Assembly: GCA_003554915.1 (NCBI GenBank)
Contig: PWHM01000033.1
Span: forward strand, 1 to 23,783
Reading direction: 5' to 3'
Source: Candidatus Nealsoniibacteriota bacterium
Lineage (GTDB): Bacteria; Patescibacteriota; Minisyncoccia; Minisyncoccales; PWPS01
DNA length: 23,783 bases
Position 1 is the first letter of the stretch. Each line of letters begins with the position of its first letter. The position numbers and the translations under genes were made by a program. The notes beneath the pieces were generated by a model, which was not told where the DNA came from, ran no database searches, and saw only the letters and a list, made by a program, of their open reading frames with translations. Below, piece by piece: positions 7,754 through 14,095 of this stretch.

Positions 7754-7781
7754 ATTTTACAGCTTAAAGCTGACAAGTCAA
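7754..7781 (-). promoter_or_regulatory. Promoter of the exported coiled-coil gene, with a palindrome in its spacer
   Basis: On the minus strand TTGACT (7776-7781), a 16-bp spacer and TAAAAT (7754-7759). The spacer contains the palindrome CAGCTTAAAGCTG (7760-7772; 6-bp arms, one central base). That could be an operator, or the weak 3' hairpin of the upstream ATPase gene, whose stop lies only 10 bp from the -35 box. Confidence 0.55.
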
Positions 7782-7791
7782 GAAGCTGAAA

Positions 7792-10512
7792 TTAAGAAGC
7801 TTTATACCTAATCTTCTTGTAGACCTCCCCGAACCATAGTACGAAAGACGAGCCGGCTATAAGAACCAAAATATACTCCCAGCCTATGGATTCAAACCCG
7901 AAAACGTTTTGAAAGAAAGGGATGTTTATAACCGCAATCTGAAGAACGAGCCCTACCAAAACGGCAATTGACAAATACTTGTTTTTCAAAAAACCGATAG
8001 AAAAAACCGATTTTTTCATTGATCTCATATTCAGAGCGTTAAAAAGCTGGGTTATTCCCATCACCGTAAAAGCGGCTGTCCTGGCTTTTTCTATGCTGTA
8101 TTCCTTAAAGTAAGCGAAGGCCAAAAGAGTAACCACGGTCATAACGATCGCCATTGAGATAAGCATCGGTAAAATGCTTAAATTCAATATGTTTTCATCT
8201 TTGTTTTTCGGTTTTTCTTCGAGTATTTCATCGTGGCCCGGTTCGGCGGCAAGCGGAGCTCCCGCTACCCCGTCGGTAACCAAATTGAGCCATAAGATCT
8301 GGGTCGGCAATAGCGGTAAAACCGGCCCGACGAAGATCAAGGAGCTGGCTAAAGTGATGTGCTCGGCAAAATTAGTCGTAATCAGAAACGTGCTTGACTG
8401 CCTGGTGTTTTGAAAAACTATCCTTCCCTCTTCAATTGCATTAACTATGGAGGCAAAATTATCATCGGCAAGAACTATGCTCGAGGCCTCTTTGGCCACA
8501 TCGGTTCCTTCCACCCCCATCGAGATACCGATGTCCGCCTTCTTGAGAGCCGGAGCGTCGTTTACTCCGTCCCCGGTCATCGCCACCACTCTACTGTCAA
8601 TGCCTTGAAGAGTTTTGGCTATCTTCAATTTCATTCGGGGCGTAAGACGGGCGAAGACGGAAACCTCTTTTATAGCTTTTTCAAATTCCTTTTCGCTGAG
8701 CTCTTCCAAGTCACTTTGACTCAAAGCTTCGTCGTCTTCTTCAATCAGTCCGATCTCCCGAGCTATCGCCCTGGCGGTTCCCTTGTGATCACCGGTGGCC
8801 ATAATAACTCTTATCCCCGCTTTTTTTGTCTTCTCAATCGCCTCTTTCACCTCCGGCCTGGGAGGATCGATCATTCCCACGATTCCGGATAAAACAAGTT
8901 CATGAGCATCGTGATCAACAACTTCTTTTTTTGCCGGATCGGCCGTTTTATAGGCCAGTCCCAAGGTTCTCATCGCTCTGTCCGTCATCGAATCGATTCT
9001 CTTAATCAGCTCTTTTTTTCTTTCGTCGGTAAGTTTCTTTTTTCCTTCTGCCGTCAAGACATATTCGGATCTTTCTATTACCGCCTCGGGAGCACCAACG
9101 ACATAAATTTGCTTTCTATCATCTTTTTCATGCAATACGGAAAGTGAAGCTCTGTACTTGAGCTTCGCATTGAAGGGATGATCGTCAATCTTTTCTTCTA
9201 TCGAGTTTATAACGTGATTCTCAAGCCCCGCTTTTTTTGCCAAAACAACCAAAGAAGCTTCCGTGGGGTCACCTATGACTTTAGTTTTTTCTTCCCGGTC
9301 GTGGCTTATCTCGGCGTTATTGCATATGGCGCTTATATGAAGCAGCTTAGCGAAGTTGTCTCTTTCCAGCGGCAAAACATCTTTTTCACCCTGATAAAAT
9401 TCACCTTTCGGATTCCATCCTTCTCCGGTTACCCTGACGGTCTCTTCTTCGGGTAAGATGACTTCTCGAACTGTCATCGTGTTTTGGGTTAAAGTCCCGG
9501 TTTTGTCAGTAATGATATCCGTCGTCACTCCCAGAGTTTCGGTGGCGGGAAGCTTTCTTATTATCGCGTTTTTGTTGGCCATTCGGTTTGCTCCTATGGC
9601 TAAAACTATGACCAAGATAGCCGGCAACCCTTCCGGAATACCGGAAACCAAAGCGGCAATAGCGAAAAGAAACACTTCTTGGAATTCAGCAGAAAGGCTA
9701 AAAATAGCCTCGAGGCCGATTCGATTTCTGAAAAGAGCCAAAGAAAATATGATCAAAGAACCGAAAACCGCAAAAATTCCCATCTGTTTGGCCAAGACGG
9801 CCGTCTTTTCCTGAAAATGATCAGCCTGTTTTTCAATTCCGGATATATCCTCGGCAATTTTTCCGAAGGCCGTCTCGTCTCCGGTAGCCACCACCACTCC
9901 CTTTCCCTTGCCTCCGGCGACGAAAGTCCCCATATAGCCCATATTTTTCCTGTCGGCGAGCCCCGTTCCTTCGGTCATTACGACCGTTTTTTTGCTGACC
10001 GGAGTGGATTCACCGGTAAGTGAAGCCTCCATGGTTCTCAAATCCTTGGTTTTAAAAAACCTGATATCGGCCGGAATTCTATCCCCTTCTTTCAGAGTTA
10101 CGATATCCCCGGGCACCAGGGTTTTTGCGGATACTTCTCTAAGTTCTCCCCGGCGATAAACTCGAGCAGTGGGCACGATCATGTCTTTTAAAGACTCTAT
10201 TGCCTTTTCCGCTTTATATTCTTGAACGAAGCCCATAACCGCGTTAAGCAGGATGACCGCCAAAATGACATAAACGTCAATCCACTTATCAAAAAATCCG
10301 GATATCAAAGCCGCGGCTATCAGTATGTAAATTAAGGTATTGTTGAATTGACTGAAAAAAATTAAAAGAGGGTGCACGCTGCCCTCGTCCTTTATTTCGT
10401 TTTCTCCGTACTTTTCCAGCCTTGTTTCGGCTTCTTTGTCAGTAAGTCCTTTTTCTTGAGTATTTAAATCTTTAAAAACTTCTTCTTGTTTTTTGCTATA
10501 GAAATTCTCCAT
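7792..10512 (-). CDS. P2-type cation-transporting ATPase, probably a Ca2+ pump
   Basis: This 906-residue P-type ATPase starts at ATG 10512. Visible in order are: an N-terminal cation-ATPase domain (LTDKEAETRLEKYGENEI), the actuator loop TGES at about 166-169, PEGL in membrane helix 4 (293-296), the phosphorylation site DKTGTLTQ with D336, an ATP-binding domain, and the hinge motif TGDGVNDAP (from 646). Helix 5 has N714 and E717 (TTNFAEH) and helix 6 has N743, T746 and D747 (NLVTDG). Together with E294 these match the Ca2+-coordinating residues of SERCA pumps (E309, N768, E771, N796, T799, D800), so Ca2+ export driven by ATP is the best guess; Mn2+ or another ion is possible. An in-frame start at 10554 would overlap trmD by 34 bp; the ATG 8 bp after the trmD stop fits the family better. 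Confidence 0.9.
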   Translation of the reverse strand: MENFYSKKQEEVFKDLNTQEKGLTDKEAETRLEKYGENEIKDEGSVHPLLIFFSQFNNTLIYILIAAALISGFFDKWIDVYVILAVILLNAVMGFVQEYKAEKAIESLKDMIVPTARVYRRGELREVSAKTLVPGDIVTLKEGDRIPADIRFFKTKDLRTMEASLTGESTPVSKKTVVMTEGTGLADRKNMGYMGTFVAGGKGKGVVVATGDETAFGKIAEDISGIEKQADHFQEKTAVLAKQMGIFAVFGSLIIFSLALFRNRIGLEAIFSLSAEFQEVFLFAIAALVSGIPEGLPAILVIVLAIGANRMANKNAIIRKLPATETLGVTTDIITDKTGTLTQNTMTVREVILPEEETVRVTGEGWNPKGEFYQGEKDVLPLERDNFAKLLHISAICNNAEISHDREEKTKVIGDPTEASLVVLAKKAGLENHVINSIEEKIDDHPFNAKLKYRASLSVLHEKDDRKQIYVVGAPEAVIERSEYVLTAEGKKKLTDERKKELIKRIDSMTDRAMRTLGLAYKTADPAKKEVVDHDAHELVLSGIVGMIDPPRPEVKEAIEKTKKAGIRVIMATGDHKGTARAIAREIGLIEEDDEALSQSDLEELSEKEFEKAIKEVSVFARLTPRMKLKIAKTLQGIDSRVVAMTGDGVNDAPALKKADIGISMGVEGTDVAKEASSIVLADDNFASIVNAIEEGRIVFQNTRQSSTFLITTNFAEHITLASSLIFVGPVLPLLPTQILWLNLVTDGVAGAPLAAEPGHDEILEEKPKNKDENILNLSILPMLISMAIVMTVVTLLAFAYFKEYSIEKARTAAFTVMGITQLFNALNMRSMKKSVFSIGFLKNKYLSIAVLVGLVLQIAVINIPFFQNVFGFESIGWEYILVLIAGSSFVLWFGEVYKKIRYKAS

Positions 10513-10520
10513 ATCGAAAG

Positions 10521-11186
10521 CTAATTTATTATTTCCCCGTGCTCTTTTCTCCACTCCTTAATTTTTTTATGATGACCGGAAAGCAAAACTTCGGGAGTTT
10601 CCCATTTTTCCCCTTCGTCCGTTTTAAATATTTCCGGCCTGCCGTATTGAGGGTATTCGATCATTCCGTCTCCAATAACCCTTTCCTCCAAAAAACCTTC
10701 ATTGTCAATCCCCACTACTCCGGGCACAAGTCGGGAGACCGATTCAACGACGACCATGGCCGGAATCTCTCCACCGATAAGGACATAGTCACCTATTGAA
10801 ATAGACTGATCGGCAATCTGGGTCTTAACTCTCTCATCGACACCTTCGTAACGGCCGCAGATCATAATTATTTGATCCAGATCGGAATACTCAGTAGCTT
10901 TTTTCTGATTGTATTTTTCACCCCGGGGAGTAAAAAGAACGGTTTTACATTTTTTTTCATTTTTTATTTCCTTCACCGCCCTGTATATGGGACCAACCTT
11001 CATTACCATCCCCCTGCCTCCGCCGTAAGGTTTCCCGTCTACGTCCCCCCATTTTTCAATTGAGTAATCTCTCAAATCATGAATGTTTATTTCAATAAGA
11101 CCCTTGTCCTCGGCTTTCTTGATCAAACTTTCGGAAAAATAGGAGTCGAATATTTCCGGGAAAATTGTTATTATGTCAAATTTCAT
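10521..11186 (-). CDS. trmD: tRNA (guanine-37-N1)-methyltransferase TrmD
   Basis: The 221-residue protein opens 'MKFDIITIFPEIFDSYFSESLIKKA', the standard TrmD start. The SPOUT trefoil-knot signatures are present: GRYEGVDERV at 111-120, SISIGDYVLIGGE at 128-140, SRLVPGVVG at 151-159 with the catalytic Asp candidate D161, and YPQYGRPEIF near 179-187 (normally YPHYTRP). LLSGHHKKI near 201-209 is the usual C-terminal substrate loop. The dimeric enzyme methylates G37 of tRNAs reading CUN, CCN and CGG, using S-adenosylmethionine, and prevents +1 frameshifting. It is about 30 residues shorter than the E. coli enzyme, mainly at the C-terminus. RimM and bL19, the usual neighbours, are absent here. The ATG at 11186 is preferred over a TTG three codons upstream. 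Confidence 0.95.
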   Translation of the reverse strand: MKFDIITIFPEIFDSYFSESLIKKAEDKGLIEINIHDLRDYSIEKWGDVDGKPYGGGRGMVMKVGPIYRAVKEIKNEKKCKTVLFTPRGEKYNQKKATEYSDLDQIIMICGRYEGVDERVKTQIADQSISIGDYVLIGGEIPAMVVVESVSRLVPGVVGIDNEGFLEERVIGDGMIEYPQYGRPEIFKTDEGEKWETPEVLLSGHHKKIKEWRKEHGEIIN

Positions 11187-11290
11187 AACAAGCAATAATT
11201 AATATAATCCATACTAAAAATTGATAATAAATTCATGCGCAATTATCTTATTCTAACGGTTTTTGGATGAAAAGTGAAGCTTTAATACAA

Positions 11291-11317
11291 AAAGCGATGC
11301 CAAAACGGCATCGCTTT
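11291..11317. terminator. Intrinsic terminator of the KH-protein gene
   Basis: An 11-bp perfect stem, AAAGCGATGCC (11291-11301) with GGCATCGCTTT (11307-11317), has a 5-nt loop. On the minus strand it runs into TTTTTG, giving a U-tract, 26 bp after the KH gene stop. It separates that gene from trmD. Confidence 0.85.
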
Positions 11318-11342
11318 CAAAAGTCTGCAAAATGACTTCAAA

Positions 11343-11690
11343 CTAAATTTTGATGTCTTCGAGACCTTCCTTGTCGTTCTTCTTTTCCTTCTTCTCTTCC
11401 TTCTTTTTCTTGCTTCCGCCCGATCTTTCATCAGGTTCAACGATCTTCAAGTTCACTCTCGCTTTGTTCTTGAGACCGATGATTCTCACCAAGCTTCTGA
11501 TAGCTCTGGCGGTAGAACCTTGTTTCCCGATTACTTGCCCCATGTCGTCGGAGTGTACATGTAGGGAAAGAAGAACTCCCATTTCGTCGACTTTTCTTTC
11601 TATCTCTACTTCGTCGGGATAATCCACTATGTTCTTGACGATGAATTCGAGAAAATCTTTATCGCTCGCTGGTTCAAAATCCTTAGCCAT
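11343..11690 (-). CDS. khpA: KhpA-like KH-domain RNA-binding protein with a charged tail
   Basis: This 115-residue protein has one KH domain. The signature V-I-G-K-Q-G (53-58, the GxxG loop that contacts RNA) is followed by the helix STARAIRSLVRII, and the N-terminal 'FLEFIVKNIVDYPDEVEI' matches KhpA (YlqC) proteins. Family members are usually 75-80 residues; here residues 90-115 form an added tail of Lys/Glu ending EGLEDIKI. KhpA binds RNA, often as a partner of KhpB, and is linked to cell division, sRNA function and ribosome-related processes in other bacteria. Its place after rpsP is a common arrangement. It has its own consensus-like promoter (11780-11807), a long structured leader and a terminator, so it can be expressed apart from rpsP. 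Confidence 0.9.
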   Translation of the reverse strand: MAKDFEPASDKDFLEFIVKNIVDYPDEVEIERKVDEMGVLLSLHVHSDDMGQVIGKQGSTARAIRSLVRIIGLKNKARVNLKIVEPDERSGGSKKKKEEKKEKKNDKEGLEDIKI

Positions 11691-11738
11691 AGTTATAAAT
11701 CATTTAAATTCATTCAATCGTAGCTCGACCTTTTTCGG

Positions 11739-11759
11739 GACTCTTCGGAAAGAAGAGTC
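11739..11759. other. Hairpin in the khpA leader
   Basis: GACTCTTC (11739-11746) and GAAGAGTC (11752-11759) form a perfect 8-bp stem with a 5-nt loop, about 50 nt upstream of the khpA start and inside the inferred 80-nt leader. No U-tract follows on either strand. It may be a transcript-stabilising or protein-binding element. Confidence 0.5.
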
Positions 11760-11779
11760 AATAAAAAGCTACTACTATA

Positions 11780-11807
11780 ATTTTATATGCTTTCACGATG
11801 ATGTCAA
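11780..11807 (-). promoter_or_regulatory. Promoter of khpA
   Basis: On the minus strand a perfect TTGACA (11802-11807), a 16-bp spacer and TAAAAT (11780-11785). It lies immediately downstream of the rpsP terminator, which supports separate transcription of khpA with a leader of roughly 80 nt. Confidence 0.75.
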
Positions 11808-11814
11808 GGCAATT

Positions 11815-11842
11815 CAAAAACCTCCGGTAAAAGAGGTTTTTG
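11815..11842 (-). terminator. Intrinsic terminator after rpsP
   Basis: CAAAAACCTC (11815-11824) pairs with GAGGTTTTTG (11833-11842): a 10-bp stem and 8-nt loop beginning 11 bp after the rpsP stop. On the minus strand the 3' arm carries the U-run (GGTTTTTGAATT). Confidence 0.75.
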
Positions 11843-11853
11843 TGTTTTATCTT

Positions 11854-12435
11854 TTATTTAATCTCTTTCTGAATCTTTTCGATTGATTTTTTGCCCAATC
11901 CCTTGATTTCGGAAAGATCTTTCTCCGATTTACTTTTTAGCTTTTCCACCGTATCTATTCCTTCATCTTCCAAAGCGTTAATTATGCGGGTTGTAAGATC
12001 AAGGTCCTCTAAGCCCTTCTTCTCTTCACCTGCCCCGACGGGAGCTTGCTCTCCTTCGGGGTCTTCTTCTTTTACCTCCTCAGTATCTTCCTTCTTCTCT
12101 TCTTCTTTTACCTTCTCAGTATCTTCCTTTTTATCCTTTTTGGGTTTTTCTTCTTTCGGCTCAACGGGATCTTTGTCGTGAACCTCTCTTTTTCTTCCGG
12201 CTATTACACCGTGTTTAACAAAAAGATTATACACCGTGTCCGAAGGTTGAGCTCCTTTGGCCAACCATCCACGAGCTTTCTCACTGTCAATAACCGTTTC
12301 CTTATTTACCGGATCGTGAGTTCCTATTTCATCTCTGAAATCGCCTCCCTTGGGAGGTCCACTTTTAGGCATAACTACAATCTTGAAAAAGGTTTGATTT
12401 TTTCGTCCTACTCTTGAAAGTCTTATTCTTAACAT
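11854..12435 (-). CDS. rpsP: 30S ribosomal protein bS16 fused to an RNA polymerase alpha-CTD-like domain
   Basis: Residues 1-82 are an ordinary bS16 (MLRIRLSRVGRKNQTFFKIV, then GTHDPVNKE, then AQPSDTVYNLF), an early-binding 30S assembly protein. The family normally ends there. This protein has 193 residues: a Lys/Glu/Asp linker (about 83-140) containing a twofold 12-residue repeat, then residues 141-193 with a helix-hairpin-helix fold. That segment aligns without a gap to the E. coli RNA polymerase alpha C-terminal domain: R150=R265, N153=N268, L155=L270, G181=G296, K183=K298, S184=S299, plus SE-DL and GIxTV positions common in bacterial alpha-CTDs. E302 is replaced by K187. In RpoA these residues contact DNA UP elements and activators. 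Here they could bind nucleic acid or an RNA polymerase partner; function is inference. It is the last gene of the rpmF-nusB-rnc-rpsP cluster. Confidence 0.93.
   Translation of the reverse strand: MLRIRLSRVGRKNQTFFKIVVMPKSGPPKGGDFRDEIGTHDPVNKETVIDSEKARGWLAKGAQPSDTVYNLFVKHGVIAGRKREVHDKDPVEPKEEKPKKDKKEDTEKVKEEEKKEDTEEVKEEDPEGEQAPVGAGEEKKGLEDLDLTTRIINALEDEGIDTVEKLKSKSEKDLSEIKGLGKKSIEKIQKEIK
12061..12132. repeat. Two 36-bp tandem repeats in the bS16 linker
   Basis: Copies 12061-12096 and 12097-12132 differ at 3 of 36 positions. They encode KKEDTEKVKEEE and KKEDTEEVKEED. This shows in-frame repeat duplication as the way the linker lengthened. Confidence 0.85.
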
Positions 12436-12446
12436 AATTATTTATC

Positions 12447-12498
12447 TTCGGTACGTTATCCAATTAACTATTAATCTAATAACTGTTAACGTACCGAA
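12447..12498. promoter_or_regulatory. Long inverted repeat between rnc and rpsP
   Basis: TTCGGTACGTTA (12447-12458) and TAACGTACCGAA (12487-12498) are perfect 12-bp arms around a 28-nt AT-rich loop. The repeat starts on the base next to the rnc stop codon and ends 11 bp before the rpsP start. It would form a strong stem in the polycistronic RNA. No U-tract follows, so it is more likely a processing or translational control element than a terminator. Confidence 0.65.
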
Positions 12499-13191
12499 TT
12501 AATTAAACTTTTTTTCTAACGCCTTCTGAGCGGCTTCTTCTTCAGCTTCCTTTTTTGAACTCCCCTCTCCTTCGGCGAGTTTTCTGTCTTCCAGAAAAAC
12601 TCCCATTCGAAAATTTTTATCATGGTCGGGCCCGGATTCCTCAATAACTTTATAGGTCGGAGTAATTCCTTCCGCCTCTTGGGCGATCTCCTGAAGCTCT
12701 GACTTGGGATCCTTGAAAAGCTCCAAGGATATTATTTCGGGGAGCTTAACGAGGAGATTATTCTTTATAAATTCCTCCGCCTTTTCGTATCCACTGTCAA
12801 CATAAATCGCCCCGATCAAGGCCTCAAAAGTATCGGCGAGCATATATTGCTTTGCCTTTCCTCTTTCTTTCTTTTCACCGTTTGAAAGAAGCAGGTGCTT
12901 GGAAAGCCCCATGCTCTTCGCTACATCGGAAAGCATTTTGGTGTTAACCAGCGCCGCTCTCCAGTCGGTAAGATCCCCTTCCGCCTTTTCCGGATAATTT
13001 TGAAATAAATACTCGGTAACCACCAGCTCCATAACCGCATCACCCAAGAATTCCAATCTTTCATTGTGTCCTAAGTTGAAATCCGGATTTTCATTGATAT
13101 AGGATCTATGACAAAAGGCTTGAACGAGCAAGTTTTTGTTTTTAAAATTCAAATCCAACTTCTCTTCTAATTTTTCAAATCTTTTATTCAT
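12499..13191 (-). CDS. rnc: Ribonuclease III
   Basis: This is a 230-residue enzyme of normal length. The endonuclease domain carries the signature HNERLEFLGDAV with catalytic-site acids E44, E47 and D51, and the second acidic pair D120 and E123 in LADTFEALIGAIY. The C-terminal double-stranded RNA-binding domain spans about 157-228 (DPKSELQEIAQE to KKEAEEEAAQKALEKKF). RNase III cuts double-stranded RNA, including rRNA precursor stems. Its ATG follows the nusB stop by one base, so the two are translationally coupled. Together with rpmF, nusB and rpsP it forms a ribosome-biogenesis operon, and a long inverted repeat lies directly after its stop codon. Confidence 0.96.
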   Translation of the reverse strand: MNKRFEKLEEKLDLNFKNKNLLVQAFCHRSYINENPDFNLGHNERLEFLGDAVMELVVTEYLFQNYPEKAEGDLTDWRAALVNTKMLSDVAKSMGLSKHLLLSNGEKKERGKAKQYMLADTFEALIGAIYVDSGYEKAEEFIKNNLLVKLPEIISLELFKDPKSELQEIAQEAEGITPTYKVIEESGPDHDKNFRMGVFLEDRKLAEGEGSSKKEAEEEAAQKALEKKFN

Positions 13192-13192
13192 T

Positions 13193-13627
13193 TTATTTAT
13201 TTTCTTCTTCCTTTTTCATCTCTTTGTATACTGTTCCCAACACCCCGTTTACAAACTTTCCGGAACTTTCTCCCCCGAACTCTTTGGCCAGTTCGATAGC
13301 TTCATTTATGGCCACTTTGGGAGGAACCTCCTCTTCGTCACCATAGATAAGTTCGTAAAGACCTATTCGCAAAACGTTTCTATCAACCAGAGTCGTTTTC
13401 TCCAGGGGCCATTGCGGAGCGGCCGAAATTATAATGCTATTCACTTCTTTTAAGTTGTCTATTACACCCCGGATCAAGTCTTCGGCGAATTCATATTCAT
13501 CCAAATCCGGAGCGAACTCTTCAAAATTTTTTGTTAGAATTTTTTGCCAATAACCCTCCCTACCGGAAAAATCCCACTCGTAAAGTGTTTGAAGTACAAC
13601 CTTCCTCGCCGAATGTCTTGAAGACAT
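13193..13627 (-). CDS. nusB: Transcription antitermination factor NusB
   Basis: The 144-residue protein has the family's N-terminal 'RHSARKVVLQTLYEWDF' and the strongly conserved C-terminal segment 'VPPKVAINEAIELAKEFGGE' followed by SGKFVNGVLG. NusB binds BoxA RNA with uS10 (NusE) and prevents premature termination in rRNA operons; it also aids rRNA folding. It begins 7 bp after rpmF and ends one base before rnc. Length and motifs are ordinary. The start at 13627 (MSSRHSARK) is the only suitable one near the conserved N-terminus. Confidence 0.95.
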   Translation of the reverse strand: MSSRHSARKVVLQTLYEWDFSGREGYWQKILTKNFEEFAPDLDEYEFAEDLIRGVIDNLKEVNSIIISAAPQWPLEKTTLVDRNVLRIGLYELIYGDEEEVPPKVAINEAIELAKEFGGESSGKFVNGVLGTVYKEMKKEEENK

Positions 13628-13634
13628 ATCTTTA

Positions 13635-13904
13635 TTATTTTGACAAATTCTCCATATTTAAAGGTCCGTCCGATCTACCCTTTTCGATCTCTTCTTTCTT
13701 TTTCTTTTCTTCCTTTTCGGTAAGCTCTTCCATTACGTCTATCACTTGCCGCCCCTTGTAGTAACCGCAGTTTTTGCACAAGTGATGCCTTCTAACCTTC
13801 TCACCACAAGTCTGGCAATCGGTCAGAGGAGGATTTTTCAAATAATGATGCATCCTCCGCTTGTTTCTCTTTGATTTTGTTGATCTTTTTTTCGGTACAG
13901 CCAT
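13635..13904 (-). CDS. rpmF: 50S ribosomal protein bL32 with a charged C-terminal extension
   Basis: Residues 1-60 are bL32: 'MAVPKKRSTKSKRNKRRMHH' followed by a zinc ribbon with CQTC (30-33) and CKNC (43-46), so it is the zinc-binding (C+) form. The family usually has about 55-62 residues; this protein has 89, with an additional Lys/Glu-rich tail (about 59-78) and an uncharged end. It is the first gene of the rpmF-nusB-rnc-rpsP cluster and has a good promoter 23 bp upstream. A similar charged extension occurs on bS16 and on the KH protein in the same region. Confidence 0.95.
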   Translation of the reverse strand: MAVPKKRSTKSKRNKRRMHHYLKNPPLTDCQTCGEKVRRHHLCKNCGYYKGRQVIDVMEELTEKEEKKKKEEIEKGRSDGPLNMENLSK

Positions 13905-13927
13905 AGTTTTTGTTTTTAACGTGTTTT

Positions 13928-13956
13928 ATTGTAACAGAAAAACCTCTATAGAGCAA
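13928..13956 (-). promoter_or_regulatory. Promoter of the rpmF-nusB-rnc-rpsP cluster
   Basis: On the minus strand TTGCTC (13951-13956), a 17-bp spacer and TACAAT (13928-13933). The 10-bp palindrome CTCTATAGAG (13944-13953) overlaps the -35 box. The inferred leader to the rpmF ATG is about 17 nt. Confidence 0.7.
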
Positions 13957-13985
13957 GAGTTATACTTCATTTAAATTCATTTTGA

Positions 13986-14029
13986 GAGAGGTCTGACCTC
14001 TCCCAAGTTAAAGAGAGATCTAACCTCTC
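13986..14029. repeat. Pair of related palindromic hairpins
   Basis: GAGAGGTCTGACCTCTC (13986-14002) and GAGAGATCTAACCTCTC (14013-14029) are identical at 15 of 17 positions, and each can fold on itself. They sit between rnhB and the rpmF promoter. They may be tandem weak terminators for rnhB or binding sites for a regulator upstream of rpmF. Confidence 0.6.
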
Positions 14030-14060
14030 TATTACATACTGCATTTTTTGTAAAATTCAT

Positions 14061-14095
14061 CCCTATTTCTACGCCCCTGGGGCGTAGAAATGGGG
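14061..14095. terminator. 35-base near-perfect palindrome after rnhB
   Basis: ATTTCTACGCCCC (14065-14077) and GGGGCGTAGAAAT (14079-14091) are perfect arms around one base. The stem extends by one T-G wobble and three C-G pairs to 14061-14095. It abuts the rnhB stop codon (14096), so a 3'-end-forming or RNA-stabilising role is likely. There is no immediate U-tract on the minus strand, so the terminator call is tentative. Confidence 0.5.

Noticed and set aside
10513..10554. Longer P-type ATPase start overlapping trmD
   Set aside because: Residues encoded upstream of 10512 are within the trmD end and have no family counterpart; the ATG at 10512 sits 8 bp after the trmD stop.
11281..11342. khpA tail as a truncated alpha-CTD fusion
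   Set aside because: The sequence after the khpA stop, read in frame, shows no alpha-CTD similarity and soon enters the terminator, so a recent truncation is not supported; only the short GLED(I/L) motif is shared.
11891..12417. Open frames opposite rpsP rich in Ser/Phe
   Set aside because: They are the antisense of the Lys/Glu linker repeats; low-complexity composition explains their openness.
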